Assembly: GCA_019633425.1 (NCBI GenBank)
Contig: WSUB01000167.1
Coordinates: 22,054 to 86,053, forward strand
DNA: 64,000 bases
Direction: 5' to 3'
Source: Tulasnella sp. 424
Taxonomy: Eukaryota > Basidiomycota > Agaricomycetes > Cantharellales > Tulasnellaceae
The translations under genes were made by a program, and so were the position numbers. The notes under the pieces were generated by a model. It was not told the origin of the DNA. It ran no database searches and saw only the letters and a program-made list of their open reading frames with translations. This document shows, piece after piece, positions 1-11,718 of the stretch. The stretch's first letter is position 1; the number at the start of each line of letters is the position of its first letter.

Positions 1-1404
1 TTCTCAAGCTTCATCGGGGCCAGTGATGCACAGCAGCTGAATTCAAACACGCTCAATTTGGTCAGGGCGAGGATGAACCAAAGTTCGACAGCCAGGTACC
101 CCTTTTTTTTCGCTTTTTCGTTTCCAACCACCACCTCCACCAATGGCCTCAGCTAATCCTCCCTCTCTCTCTCGTCCTCAACCGCAGCTGGGAAATCGGC
201 ACTCGCATAGAAACCCTCCTTGAAGTCGACTTCTCCGGAATGAGCGTCTTCTCGTCAAACTACCTCACGCCAACGCCGCCCTCCGCGCAAACGCTCGACC
301 CCGTCCTCAACATCGCCCGACAAGTCGTCAACACTCGCTCGGGCAAACAGTTAGTCCAAGACGGCTCTGCCGCAGACCCTGCTAGTATCGGTGTCGGTGT
401 CTTGTTGGGTAACTGGACCCGAGCACCGGGAGCGAATTGGGATACCGCCGCTGAAGACCAGCTGGACGCTCTCTTGAACGGAACGCCGAGGTCCGTGGAT
501 GGAGCTATCAGTCATAGAACTGAGCTTGTGCAGCTATGGAGCGATTATGTGTACATGGTTCCCCCGTTCCTCGTAAGTTCTTGGTGACAAAGCAAAGCCT
601 CCGCGGAGCTCGGCACTCTTATCTCTAACCGGTGGCTTTCTCCAGGCATACTACGGCGTTCTCACCTCCAACAAAACTCTCATCTCCGAATCATACAACC
701 AAATTAAACTCTACAGAAACTACCTATACGATTCGGACGCCAAACTCTGGCGCCACATCACCACCGCACCCATCGACCCCACCGGTCCGCAAGGTCCCGG
801 CGGCGACGCGTTCAACTTCAACGACACCGGCTACTGGAGCACCGGAAACGGATGGGCAGCAGCAGGCATGCTCCGCGTGCTCGGGACGATCAAAAACTCG
901 CCGTATTCAAAGCAATTCAACAACGAGCAAGGCGATTTGCAAGACTGGATTGGAGATATTCACACCGGGATGAAGGACAACTTGCCCTCTTCTGGCATTT
1001 TTTACAACTACGCCAACGACTCCTCGACCGGCTCCGATGCGGCTTCAACAGCCTTGTTCGCTGCGACGGTGTATCGCGCCGTCACGCTGTACGAACCGGG
1101 CCATTACGGCGACATCGTCGACGCTGCCGAACTCGCGAGGACCGCGATTTACGCGAATAACGGGACGGTCCATTTCGACAGTCAGGGCTGGTTGCAACCC
1201 GTCGTCAACCCCAATTCGTTCCATGAGATTGGGCAGCAGAGCCCCGAGGGCCAGGCGTTCGTCATGCAGCTGGACAATAACTGGAAGGAGTGGGTCAATC
1301 AGGGAAGCAAGAGCGCTGCGATTGGAAGGCTGGATATCGGTGCTGTGGGTGCGACGAAGATGGCGCTGTTGGCTTTGGTGGTGAGCTTGGTGGTCGTGTG
1401 GTGA
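1..1404 (+). CDS. GH105/GH88-like six-hairpin glycosidase, 5' truncated by window edge
   Basis: Three exons join in phase: 1-95, 188-572 and 646-1404, with GT-AG introns between them; the gene begins left of the window. The roughly 412 visible residues include the segment STGNGWAAAGMLRVL and a repeated aromatic-rich helical pattern, which I recognise from fungal six-hairpin glycosidases (GH105/GH88-like, unsaturated uronyl or related side-chain hydrolases). The last 20 or so residues are a hydrophobic stretch (ALLALVVSLVVVW) right before the stop, preceded by small residues, as in a GPI-anchor signal. This suggests a wall- or membrane-attached secreted enzyme acting on plant or fungal polysaccharide. 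The exact substrate cannot be read from the sequence, and the catalytic Asp was not located. A decayed copy of the same gene lies at 10885-11140. Confidence 0.7.
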
Positions 1405-2122
1405 GCGGGGAGGCCAAGCGCGATGGTATAGACTATATCTCGTGGTACCACCGATCTCCCATTCGTCTGGGCTTTCTTCTCTATCTCGTTCCTCTTGACT
1501 ATCGCAATACCCTATCTTTCTTTCTGTTGTCTTTAATACCCAGATATCCTTCTTCGTCATCACTGTATCCGTACTCGCTTTCTTTGATTGTTTCCAGTGT
1601 CATTGTAGATAGAACTATGTACGCCTCCCATCTATCACGATAAGTTGTATCATGTCGGGCGGGGTGTGAACGGCACAAAGTACGAATGTCGGGCTTCGTG
1701 AATACTATACTTGGCGTTCCAGAGCCTTTGGTCATCTCGTGACTGCGTCGTCGTAGGATAGGCTGAAGAGTAGATCAGCTTCTAAAGACTTGATCTTCAG
1801 TTTGCCTAGCTACCAACTCCCAGGAGAATTCGATCGTCTGGCGCGTAAAAACCGTGACGGGCTTGTAGCAGACGCGTCTCAACTCCCAAAGTCACGTGAT
1901 CGGGCACGAGGATTTCGTTCACCAACCTTCGAATAAACGCGTACGCTCCTCACAATCTCCTTATCCCCGTTTCGAGGCCGTCACGAAAATCCCAGACTCG
2001 ACGTATTTGGTATTTTAATGGCCCTCCCGGGAATCTGCGAAGCTGGCGTCCAGAGACTGCTGAATTATCAAGAGTATCTACCAACCACTCTCTGGACCTC
2101 GCCTCGCTGAACCCATAAAGCA
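1405..2122. other. Intergenic: 3' flank of the glycosidase and promoter of helicase copy A
   Basis: No coding region is supported here. A CACGTG palindrome sits at 1893-1898, and a box shared with the other two helicase copies sits at 2004-2027 (listed separately). The first half is pyrimidine-rich and presumably the 3' UTR and terminator of the glycosidase. Confidence 0.5.
2004..2027 (+). promoter_or_regulatory. Promoter box shared by the three helicase copies (copy A)
   Basis: The box reads TATTTGGT, then a variable AT-rich middle, then ATGGCCCTCC. The same ATTTGGT...TGGCCCTCC arrangement lies upstream of copies B and C. Here it starts about 119 nt before the ATG at 2123. Conservation amid otherwise dissimilar upstream DNA suggests a functional site (core promoter, initiator or regulator-binding). 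It could also be just a residue of the duplication. Copy A differs from B and C in the middle (tattttaa instead of gcaaaa). Confidence 0.5.
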
Positions 2123-5100
2123 ATGGATGTAGAACAAGCTATAGCCGATTTCGCAGCTTCAGACTGGATCTTGTCCCGCACCGACCTTGAAACCGCACTA
2201 TCGGAGCTGCTCATAGTCTTCGTCAAGTCGGACGCGGATGTTTCTTTTCTTCTGAATGCCCTGGCTTGCAGTATTCAGGGGCTGCTCGAGGCGGTTTTGA
2301 CCTCTGGTAAGTAGCCAGTCGACCATTTCCATCGACGTTCCAATTGTCGTATATCAGATACCATGTCCTAACCTAGTCCCTCGCTCAGGAAACCGTAATG
2401 CCTCCAAATTTCGTACTCGTGTGCTGAAGGAAGCTCGACAACCCTCTTCGGTGGAAGCACCCGCATTTCGAACCACTGTGGAACGTCTTGGCGCGTTTCT
2501 TTTGGATATCCCCGAAGGATTCACAGTAGATCGAACAATCACCGAGCCTTTTAACGCTCTCATGAACACGATTAGAGCGCTAAACTCTCCCGAATCTCAA
2601 CCCTCCGGCAATACCCCAAACCGTGAACAAGCGAAAGCAGGGAAGAAGAAGCAACGGAATAGTCAAGTTCAAGGCTCGAATAAAAAGGATGCATCCTCCC
2701 TCGTCAAAGCTTCCGAGCAGACGACCAAGTTCTTTGAGGTAGAGGTGCCTATCTATCCATTGCGGCGCTTCGCTGACGCCCAAGATTAGAACTTTTTTGA
2801 GCACTGCACGGAAGGTGCGATCGAACAGTTTGCCCTCAACAACTTGCTCAACATCATGTCGCGAAACCTTCAACCACCTTCTCCGCTTGAGCCTAAACAA
2901 AGAGAACCGTCTTCGCCAATCGCAGAGAAATCACCGACGGACGGTCGGGCTCGTTCCAACTCTCTACAATCAGAATATCTTCCTTTAGGCTTCGACGAAA
3001 TCGCGAAGCAGTTGGAGAGCACGGCAAGTTTCAAGTCTGGGGACTGGCAAGTTGTCGTTTCGCAGCGGGCAATCAAGCATATCAAGCAGGCCGCGTCAGA
3101 TAAAAGTGACCTGTCCCTCCTTATCGAGAAAAAGATCAAGTACGCGTATCTCTCGCTATCTGAGCTCTTAAGCTGCTTATTAAGACCTATTATCACTAGA
3201 CAGCTGTCCGTTGGCTATTTCCCGGCGCCAAATCAAACCAACCTTCTCTCTCGAGACTTCGGAGTGCCAATTTACACCGCCGACGTCAATGAAGAGCTGC
3301 GTCTCATCTACCACATCGACGTCGGCGCCCCCACAAGCTCAGGTCAAGAAACTCAATGTTCGTTAGATATCGTGAATTCGCCGAAAGACTGCCACATTAA
3401 ATATTCCTCTACACTTTAGTCATTCGCATCTTTGACATGCAGCCCAAGTCCAAGATCATCACGGCGTTTTGGAGATCCGTCGCCACGCAGCTCGCGCGAA
3501 GAGGCTCCGATTATATCAAACGGTGAGTCAGACAAGAACACGCCAGATACATCCTATTAATGAGAGCGGTCCAATTTCTTTGATTCAAGGTGCTCCGAAA
3601 GGGCAGAGACTCGGATCCGGTTCAAACGTGTGGAAACGACTCCTCCAAAAGTCTACCCCTCCATGATTACGTCTCAGTTGCAAGACGCTCAGTGGCAAGG
3701 TGGAGCTGATGTCGAGACGAACGAGGAGCACTCTCTCGAAGTTAGTCGTAAATTCTCTTGCATAGTACAGCGGGACCTAACGCAACGTAACATTAGCTCC
3801 ATCGTATTCTTGCGTAAGTGGACTGTGTATTACTCGCGAGGGTAACAATTGAGCCTTGCATATGTTTCTACAGGCTTGAAAAGTTCATACCTTTCTCGCA
3901 AACCTTTTTCGACGGTCAGTCTCCGCCGTTCTTGAATACGATCGAGCGCCTGCCTGACATGAAACCGATAGCCATTCAAAAGCACGACGAGACAAACTTC
4001 GTCTTCGCCGTTTCGTAAGAGTCTACTCTATAAGCAAACAGGCGTTTAACTCATCTACCCTGTCTGCTCAACAATAAGCTCGACCGAAAACCAGATCATT
4101 AATCACCATTCGTCCTGCATTGTCCTCGGTCGAAGTGGGACTGGGTAAGTCAGCGGGGTACTTTTTCAGCATTTGTGAGTCCAAGGCTGATACATCGCAG
4201 GAAAACCACCTGCTTGCTTTTCCGTATGCTCGCACTAGACATAGCTGCGGAGAAATGCGGTAGACCAGTTCGGCAAATGTTTATCACTCAGTCCCTCAAG
4301 TTGGCCAACCAAGTAAGGTCGCAATTCTTACAAATGAGGCAAACCCAAGTGGAGCCAAGTCCTTCGTTACCTGTGGCGCAACGCTCCGGGCTATCGCTCA
4401 AGGAACTTGAGGAGAAGACTGCTGAAGGTGCCCTGCCCGCCAAATTTAGCCAGCTGGATGATTCGCATTTCCCTCTCTTCCTCACCTTTGACCAGGTTAG
4501 CACGCAAATATAGCTCTCGGGAAAGCGTCTGTCTAAACTCATTCTGCTTCGGCGACAGCTCTGCAAGTTGCTAGAAGCAGACTACGACCTCTACTTTAAA
4601 CCTTCGGACCTCCCTGCTACTGAAGACGCCCGTCTGGAAGGTTCCTCAGAGTCTAAGCGAGGACCTCTGATCTCCTTCGATTACTTTCAAGCCAAAATCT
4701 GGCCTCGTTTCGAACGCCTAAAGAAGGGGCTTCGTAAGAATCATCGAATCGCCTCTCGTTGATACCAACAATGACTAACATACGGTTGGCCCTTAGACCC
4801 GAACCTCGTGTACAGCGAGTTCATGGGTGTTATTAAAGGTTCAGAGGCCTGCCTCAAACTACAGAAACCGTACCTGGACCGCGATTCATACGAAATGCAG
4901 AGCGCCCGAGCTCGGTCCAGTGACCCCGCGGAACGATCCAGAATCTATACGTTGTTCGAGGTGTATTTGAGACTGCGTTCTCCTTCCTCGTACGACATGG
5001 CAGACAGGTGTGTACGTATCTAACTTCCGGACTACTTTCCTCAAGATGTTTGTTTAAACAGAGTTCGCCTCCTCCTGAGCACTCTGCAAGAGAATGGCAT

Positions 5101-8100
5101 CCCTGGAAAGTACCTTGACTTTCTTTACGTTGACGAGGTACAAGACCACTTGATTCTCGACGCCGCTTGTGAGTTACAGGACACACCTATGTTACCCATC
5201 TCGGTCTTATAGCCATCCTCTTCATCCTCCAGTATTGAAGTCCCTTTGTCCCAATCCTCACGGCCTTTTCTTCGCCGGGGACACCGCGCAAACGATCTCA
5301 GCCGGCAGCACCTTCCGATTCAGTGAACTCAAGAGCGTCTTATACAGCCTGGAGGTTAGTTCGAAAGGGTGTTTTATTTCCTTTTAGGGCCATTTTGTTT
5401 ATTACTCCGTTCTTTTCTGCAGCGGCAAGACGTTAACGTCAAACGTGGGGCGAGGAAACCTGTCGATCCTTACTTTTTCCAACTCTCAACCAACTATCGA
5501 AGCCATAGTGGTATCGTAGATGCAGCTGCTTTTATCGTCTCTCTCATCGATTCATATTATCCGCACTCCATTGATTCGTTGGCTCCAGAGGTCTCTGTTG
5601 TTGATGTAAGACACTGAGGATTATTACATTGAAGCACTCTGACGCATACAATTTACAGGTCTCCGCCCATAAACCGACATTCTTCTCTGGTAGAAGCAAT
5701 TTTTCTGACCTGTTGCGATTTATCTCCTATAACCGCGGTGGCCTGGGAGCCCAACAAGGTAAGTGGTTCCTAGGGTCTCGTTCGCTTAACGTATTGACTG
5801 TCCGGCAAGTGATCATTGTTCGTGATGAGGAGGCTTCCCAGAGGCTTCAAGAAAGCATTGGAACAGCCGCAATAGTGCTGTAAGCTTAAGTTGGAAAGAA
5901 GCACGTACCATGGGCTAACTATCGCACTCATCTCAAATAGGACTCTTTACGAAAGCAAAGGCATGGAGTTTGATGATGTAAGGATGGAGTTTTACATTCC
6001 AAACGTTTTCTTCACTCAAAAGACGAAAAGGTCCTTTTGTATAATTTCTTCTCGGATTCACCGGCAACTGCAACGGATTGGCGCGGCCTGCTCCGCGCCC
6101 AACAAGAAAACAAGACATTTGACGAACGGCGCCACTCAATCCTTCAAAGCGAGCTCAAGTCTCTTTATGTCGGACTAACAAGAGCAAGAGAACGAGTATG
6201 GGTATGGGATTCCTCTGAGAAGGGGCGCGATATGGAGGCATGTAAACTTGCTCATACTTGTGTCCTTATTCCTTACATACGTATGATTTCAGGAGTTACT
6301 TGTTGCTGCTACTATTGTTACTTCCCATGATATGCGCGCAACTGTCCCACAGGTTGGAGGTGTGTCATGAAGCTTTGTTGCACCATGTTCAACGCGGGCT
6401 CACATATTGATGATGCAGTCTCGAGCTCCTTGGAGGAATGGCGTGACCGAGGGCAACAGTTCTTCGTGGATAAACTCTTTTCCGAAGCGGCGCTTTGTTT
6501 CACCAAGGCGAAGCTAGATTGGTGGACCACCGTGGCACGCACGTACTATGACCGCCAGTTAGCGGTGCGTCTCGCAGAGGACGGCGAGCAGCCTGTGGCC
6601 GCATTTGCCAAACTTGCCCAGGAGTTTGAGGCCCTTGCGGGTAGCGTTGAACATGCGTACAACGAGGAAGACTCTCGGGTCCTGTTCGCCAATGCTGCTG
6701 AATGCCTCGCCACCCTTCCCGATCACAAAGCTGCTGCCGACGCGTTCTTCAAGGCTGAAAGGTATACCGAATCAGCTTCCCACTACCACTCGGCGGGTTT
6801 ACTTGACAGAGCAATCGAAATTGTGGCAAGACATCCTGTAAATGAAGAAGTCTCCGGAGTCGTAAAGTATGCTGCAAAGATTGCCTATGCAAAGAGAAGC
6901 GACGTGGCCTCCCTCCAGTATGTAAACTATCCTCGTTGAGGTGATTCTTTTTGATAATCTCCTATATGTAGCAAAGCTTGGAAACTCTGCGATAACAAGG
7001 ATGAATTCATCAAGTTCCTGGAGGACCACGGCTTTGAGGAGCAAGAGATCGTTTTTCTGGAAAGCGTTGGGGATTATACGCATGCGGGGCAACTTCTCTG
7101 GGACCGTGGAGATCACCTTTCCGCTCTCCTCCAATTCCGTCGGTCGAAGACGCTTCTATCGCGATCAAAGGCTGCGAAATGTCTCTTAGAAGCACTCAGG
7201 GCAAATGTTCCTCTCGGAGCAAGCTTCGAAGAACCTTTCCAGCCGTTATTACACCTCTTCAGTCTATGCCATGATACAGAGTTCTCCGACAGCCAGAGAG
7301 CCGAGGTGTGTGCTCTCTAGTCTCGGCTTTCTTTCAACGCGACAAACAGATTTCTTCCAGGTCGATCTGCTTCAAGCCGTAGCAACACTCGATTCCGAAG
7401 AATTGGAAATGCATGGTATGCGGTGTCACAAGTCCGGCGATGATCGCGGTGTTGTCCTGGCATTGTATAGCTGGGCTTCTTCAGACGGACTTCTGGCTCT
7501 CGAGTCAGAATCAGATGAGCGGGTGGAGGAAATATTGACACTCTATCACGCGCTCGGTCAAGCCATATCGTCGCTGGCTGAATGGCCCAGAATCGACGAT
7601 CTACCTTTCCAGCAACTTTTCGGGATTTCGGGCACAGGGAAAGCGAGGTATACAGCTGAGGATGACCTGACCGTCCATCCTGACTCTTTCATCTATTCGC
7701 ACGTTTTGGTCATGCGCGGGGGATACCGTTACCTGGACCTCATAGATGAACCCAACTTCGTCACCGCCCCAAAATACGCGATTGAAGAGTTGATTCGAAC
7801 CAAACTACTCAGTGAATTGCGGAACGCCCTTGACTCCGTCGAAATGATCGCCAGGAAGTCGAGAACGTTCGACCTTTGTTCCCCGTTCACCAACACAGGA
7901 AAATGCGCAGCAGCAGGCCAAGGCCACTGCTGGAGGGATCATATACGGGCAGACGAGTTCACTATTCAGAGGTTTAACATGAAGCTTCGGCTCCTTTTCC
8001 TCTTGATCAGAGTTTTGGACCTCTCAGCCCCTGATCTGGATGGATTTGAAACGGGGAGAAATCACGCTCTAAATCAACGGCGAGTCACATGGGTACCCGA

Positions 8101-10262
8101 TTAGTAATATTTCGCTTATTCCGAACCTTTGTTTAGGGTTTGGCTCGCCCGATTATTCAAACTGTGCTACCCTCCTAGTCGTCGGTTGGGGAATATCTCG
8201 GATATTATTCCCGCTTTGATACCTGGGTACCAAGAGGTATGCACTTTGAAGTTTAATTCCTTTTAGCTTACTAACCCGAAATTTAGGCAATACAGACTGT
8301 CAAGTCTTGGCTCAGAGAAGTGTTCGAGAGCCTCACGCCGTCCGACCAACCACGTTTCTTTCTCACCCACCTTCTCCTAACTTCCCTCCTGGCTACTGCC
8401 TTTGATTACACTGAAGCGCAATCTTATCTATGGGAAGGACAATGGTCCCTCGACACAGATGTTGCTGCCCAGGATGGACTTCTGCACCCAACAAACCATA
8501 CTCCTTTGGCTACATTCGTGGTTGTCTGGTTGGCGGGGGTCACTCCTACCGGCGGAGTGGAATTCCTTGCGTAAGCTCCTTTCATCCCCCTGTTGTGAGT
8601 TCCTCACTCAGCTGTACGCATGCATAGTCACGTTCTGGAGGGTCAAGTTTGGCTTGATGCGGAGGTGGCGGTGTCATTTGTTGAAGAAGTCTGCGCCCAG
8701 CTCATTCTCAACGCTTATACTCACGACACCGGTGGTTATCATGGTCTGACAATGCCAAGATCATGGATCACTCGTGCTTTCTTCCGAGGACCCTCAAGTG
8801 AACCGAACGAGTCACTTCCTTGGCGACTTGTAAGCGTGATAGGAAAGTTCATGGATGTTTTGCTGCTCAGAGAATACTCAGGTTCGAAATTTCCTCTCAC
8901 TATCACCATTTGTTTAACACTTCTTTTCAGGACGATTTTTGCTCGAAGGAGTTCCGTTGGACTTGGCTTCGATGGGCACGCGAAACCAATCCATAAGCCG
9001 GCTTTGTCGTTGTCTCGCACTTGGTTCGTCTCTTTCGGCATCTAAACCTAGGTGTATAGAATAACCAAAGTCATCCAGTTGGCCAGAACATCCAAAGCGA
9101 TTCTCTACGCACAAATATTCTAGAAGTGTTACAAAGACTCCCCTACCTACCATCGTGGCCGGGCATTTCTGAGTACGCTACGCTGTCCGGCTCTGTTGGG
9201 CGAGCTGACGATGGGTATTAGATACGGTACCGCAAGCACATGGAAAGACGTCGTCGCCGCCATGGGTTCAGTATCAAACCGCCTTGATACTGACGAAATT
9301 GTGACGATCTCTCAGAAAGAGGGTACTCTGCGTAATGCTGCTTCAGGACGGACGATATTTTGCCCCGATGTAAAGAACATTTTCAAACGGTTAGCGGTGA
9401 CACCTCATCCCTCCGCCATCACTTCGCACACAGCTACTAGATATCAAGCTTTGATGGAAAAGGGTAAGAAGCTCTGGTCTCGGAGCGACTAATGGAGCCT
9501 AATGCTGTGTTGCCCTCGGAATTGACAGTACTAGAGTCACAGGAAAGGAGAAGCATGTCCGAACACGCCGTCTCTGCAGAACCCACTCCTCCAAGGTGGA
9601 CGCCAGAGGAAGAAAGGGCCGCAACGATCATCCAAGCGTCCTTTAGACGATACACTGGCAGACGTCCCGCTGGTGGAGTGACTGCAGCGGAGTTTGAAAC
9701 GCTTGCAAAACGTCGCATCGCAGCGGACGAGCTACTCCCTCCTGATCGACATTGGCTCATCTGCATTCGTGGGCCATTACCTCACGTATTCCGGTACCTT
9801 CAGAGGCTCCAAGTAGCATCGGATAATGCGGTGTCCGCTTTCAATATGGTGATGGAATCAAGCGAATATGAAGATCTCGAAGAGATTGGAGCAAAATGGT
9901 TGGAAATTCGGTAAGCTCTGGCTGGTCGTCCCTTTGCTTCAGCTACTGAGCGGCAAGCCTACAGTGCTCTTCGTAGCAGAGTGATAGAGCTCATAAATCT
10001 GCTCCACCCCTCTTCTGATTTACATTGTGCCAGCACATCCGGTACCATCTTTTCGATCCTCGACATCGTGGATCGAGTGAAGCTGATACCGGGCCTAGTC
10101 TCGAGTATCCGGAACTTCGGCCCCTGCCCCGAAGATGACGATTATGCACTGGGCGTCGAACCACTTCTTAGCGATAGGGTTCCTTGGACTCAACTTGAAT
10201 GGAACCAACCAGGGAGAAAACGTCGTCGTCGTCGAGGGACCCGCTCAGCTCCTCTCGCATAA
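2123..10262 (+). CDS. Large UvrD/Rep-like SF1 helicase with CCCH finger and IQ motif (TRANK1-like), copy A
   Basis: Multi-exon gene, by my estimate somewhat over 2,000 residues and more than 25 exons. The ATG at 2123 opens MDVEQAIADFAASDW, homologous to the starts of copies B and C. Domains in order: an N-terminal region with VGAPTSSGQETQ and LEKFIPFSQTFFD blocks; P-loop GRSGTG-KTT, split by an intron at 4145-4200; Walker B YVDEVQDH (5126-5149); motif III FFAGDTAQTIS; LSTNYRSHSG; LYESKGMEFDD; motif VI YVGLTRARERVW (about 6160-6201); then a TPR-like helical region; a C-x8-C-x7-C-x3-H finger (7877-7942); an IQ motif IIQASFRRYTG (about 9631-9663); and a conserved C-terminal module with IRGPLPHV and LGVEPLLSDRVPW. 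The tail ends in a basic run (KRRRRRGTR) missing from B and C. The helicase core is probably a 3'-5' nucleic-acid translocase; its biological role is unknown. No frame break was found. Confidence 0.8.
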
Positions 10263-10884
10263 ATGTTAAGAGTTTCCCTGTCACTCGCGTAGATAAAGAT
10301 GGCAAAGCCGCCTGTGCAATTCTTATTTTCATTGTTGAGTTGGACTGTTGAATGATTGCGTAATAAAGTGCTCCGCTGCCAATACCAAATTGCATCGCCC
10401 TATGCCATTTGAAATAACTTTCACATGGGGAGGTGGGTAATGTCCGGAATCCGAACATGCGGCGAATGTGTGGGACATGACCATCCTGTGGGCAAGGTCA
10501 GGACAGTCATCCTCTTTACACACGAGTGATTGTGTGTTTTATCTTATCTGTGTTGTTACTTTTGGCGGGAGGGGTGACGTCATCGCGTTTGAGAAAGGCT
10601 AGGCTCGCGGATGTTGCCTCTCCCTCCCCCCGTTTGATCGTTGATGCGTTTGATCTGGTTTCGAGTGTGCATGCAGCTCTGGCTACGATGCGTTCGACGC
10701 ATTCGTTTCCAATGAGCATCCTAGCCCGGCGAAACAGAAGAAAGAGGAGGAATTTCGTAGGCATGAGTATGAGATAGGAATTCCATTGTTCAGGGAAATT
10801 CGAATCTGGACTAGTGGGGGCCTCGACTGCGCCCACGTCCTCTTGACTGAGATGATATCCACAGTCCGCCGCTCCTAGGCCTCC
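10263..10884. other. Intergenic downstream of helicase copy A
   Basis: No supported gene. The stretch includes the 3' flank of copy A. Short open frames occur on both strands (for example 10516-10836 minus) but show no family signature, codon pattern or splice structure that would argue for coding. Confidence 0.4.
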
Positions 10885-11140
10885 TTAGAGCCACCCACGA
10901 ATGGCAACTGAATTCAAACAACTTGGCTAGAGCGCAATTGTGCCGATATTCGACAACCGACTATCTGCCCTTGCCTCCTCTCAGCCTTGACTCCTGCCAC
11001 AACACCCTTTCCGCACGACCGCTCGGCCCAATCCTCGACACTTCGGTGCGTTGAAAACACGCCGGTGAGCAGAGAAGTAGAACAAAATGGCGCTGCAGAG
11101 GATCCAGCCAGTATTTTGTCGTGTTGTCTTCGGTAAGCGG
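10885..11140 (+). pseudogene. Relic of the GH105-like glycosidase gene
   Basis: The stretch from about 10885 aligns by eye with the start of the glycosidase at 1-430. One frame gives QLNSNNL followed by RAQL and STT, matching QLNSNTL, RARM and STA in the intact gene. Further on, the stretch at 11006-11050 matches the intact gene around 268-330 (the TPPSAQTLDPVLN region). The piece at about 11080-11133, with ATGGCGCTGCAGAGGATCC and a following GTATT...GTTGTCTTCGG, matches intact positions of about 351-413. The copy is full of substitutions and small gaps, has in-frame stops and ends abruptly. It is therefore a dead fragment left from duplication of a glycosidase-helicase unit. Confidence 0.7.
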
Positions 11141-11718
11141 ATCCTAGCTCTTGGGGCTTAGGCCACAGTGGCTGAAGTTCTGTTGGATGATTTATTGAAT
11201 AGAACGATAGGATTGTCATGAACTAGGGTGCGGTGATATCATGAGCCGCAAGGAGGTTGGGACAAAAGAACGTCACGGTACAAGGTCGCGTCGACGCGTG
11301 ACTGGGGTCTTAACCAAACATCGTTCACAACAAGGAATAAAAAACGCTCTGAATCGGCAGTCTTTCATTTTATTTCTGAACAGACTTATGTATCGTTTCG
11401 CTCTATTTCCACTACGTAGCGGTGGGTCTCTATACGGGGGTTTGGGGGTGCTCCCCCCACATTTGGTTTCAGCACGTGACCCTTTCCACAAGAGGATCAC
11501 GTGGACGGGTGAACCACACGTGTTGAACTCTATACCTTCTTCGACGCGTTGTTGAAAGTCCCAGGCTGATGCATTTGGTGCAAAAGTGGCCCTCCTAATA
11601 AACTCGTGGCGCTCCGCAAAATGGCACGTTGGAAGCTCCAGTCAGTTCGTGAATTGTAGTCATCGTTCGACCGTCGTTTCCGACATCTCAACCTACGACA
11701 CTCGACACCGCGCACACT
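11141..11718. promoter_or_regulatory. Upstream region of helicase copy B
   Basis: No gene is supported. Three CACGTG palindromes lie within 50 nt (11473-11478, 11498-11503, 11517-11522). Just before them is a G-run and C-run pair (gggggtttgggggtgctcccccc, about 11434-11459) that could fold as an imperfect hairpin. The shared promoter box follows at 11572-11595. CACGTG is the classic bHLH E-box, but the hexamer also occurs elsewhere in this window, so only the local density is notable. Confidence 0.4.
11572..11595 (+). promoter_or_regulatory. Promoter box shared by the three helicase copies (copy B)
   Basis: The box reads CATTTGGTGCAAAAGTGG followed by CCCTCC and differs from the copy C box by one inserted G and the first base. 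It starts 147 nt before the ATG at 11719. It is preceded by CCAGGCTGATG, similar to CAGGCATGAT before the copy C box. Confidence 0.55.

Noticed and set aside
1045..1563. 172-residue minus-strand open frame over the glycosidase 3' end
   Set aside because: Overlaps a conserved coding exon antisense and reads into UTR; no protein features.
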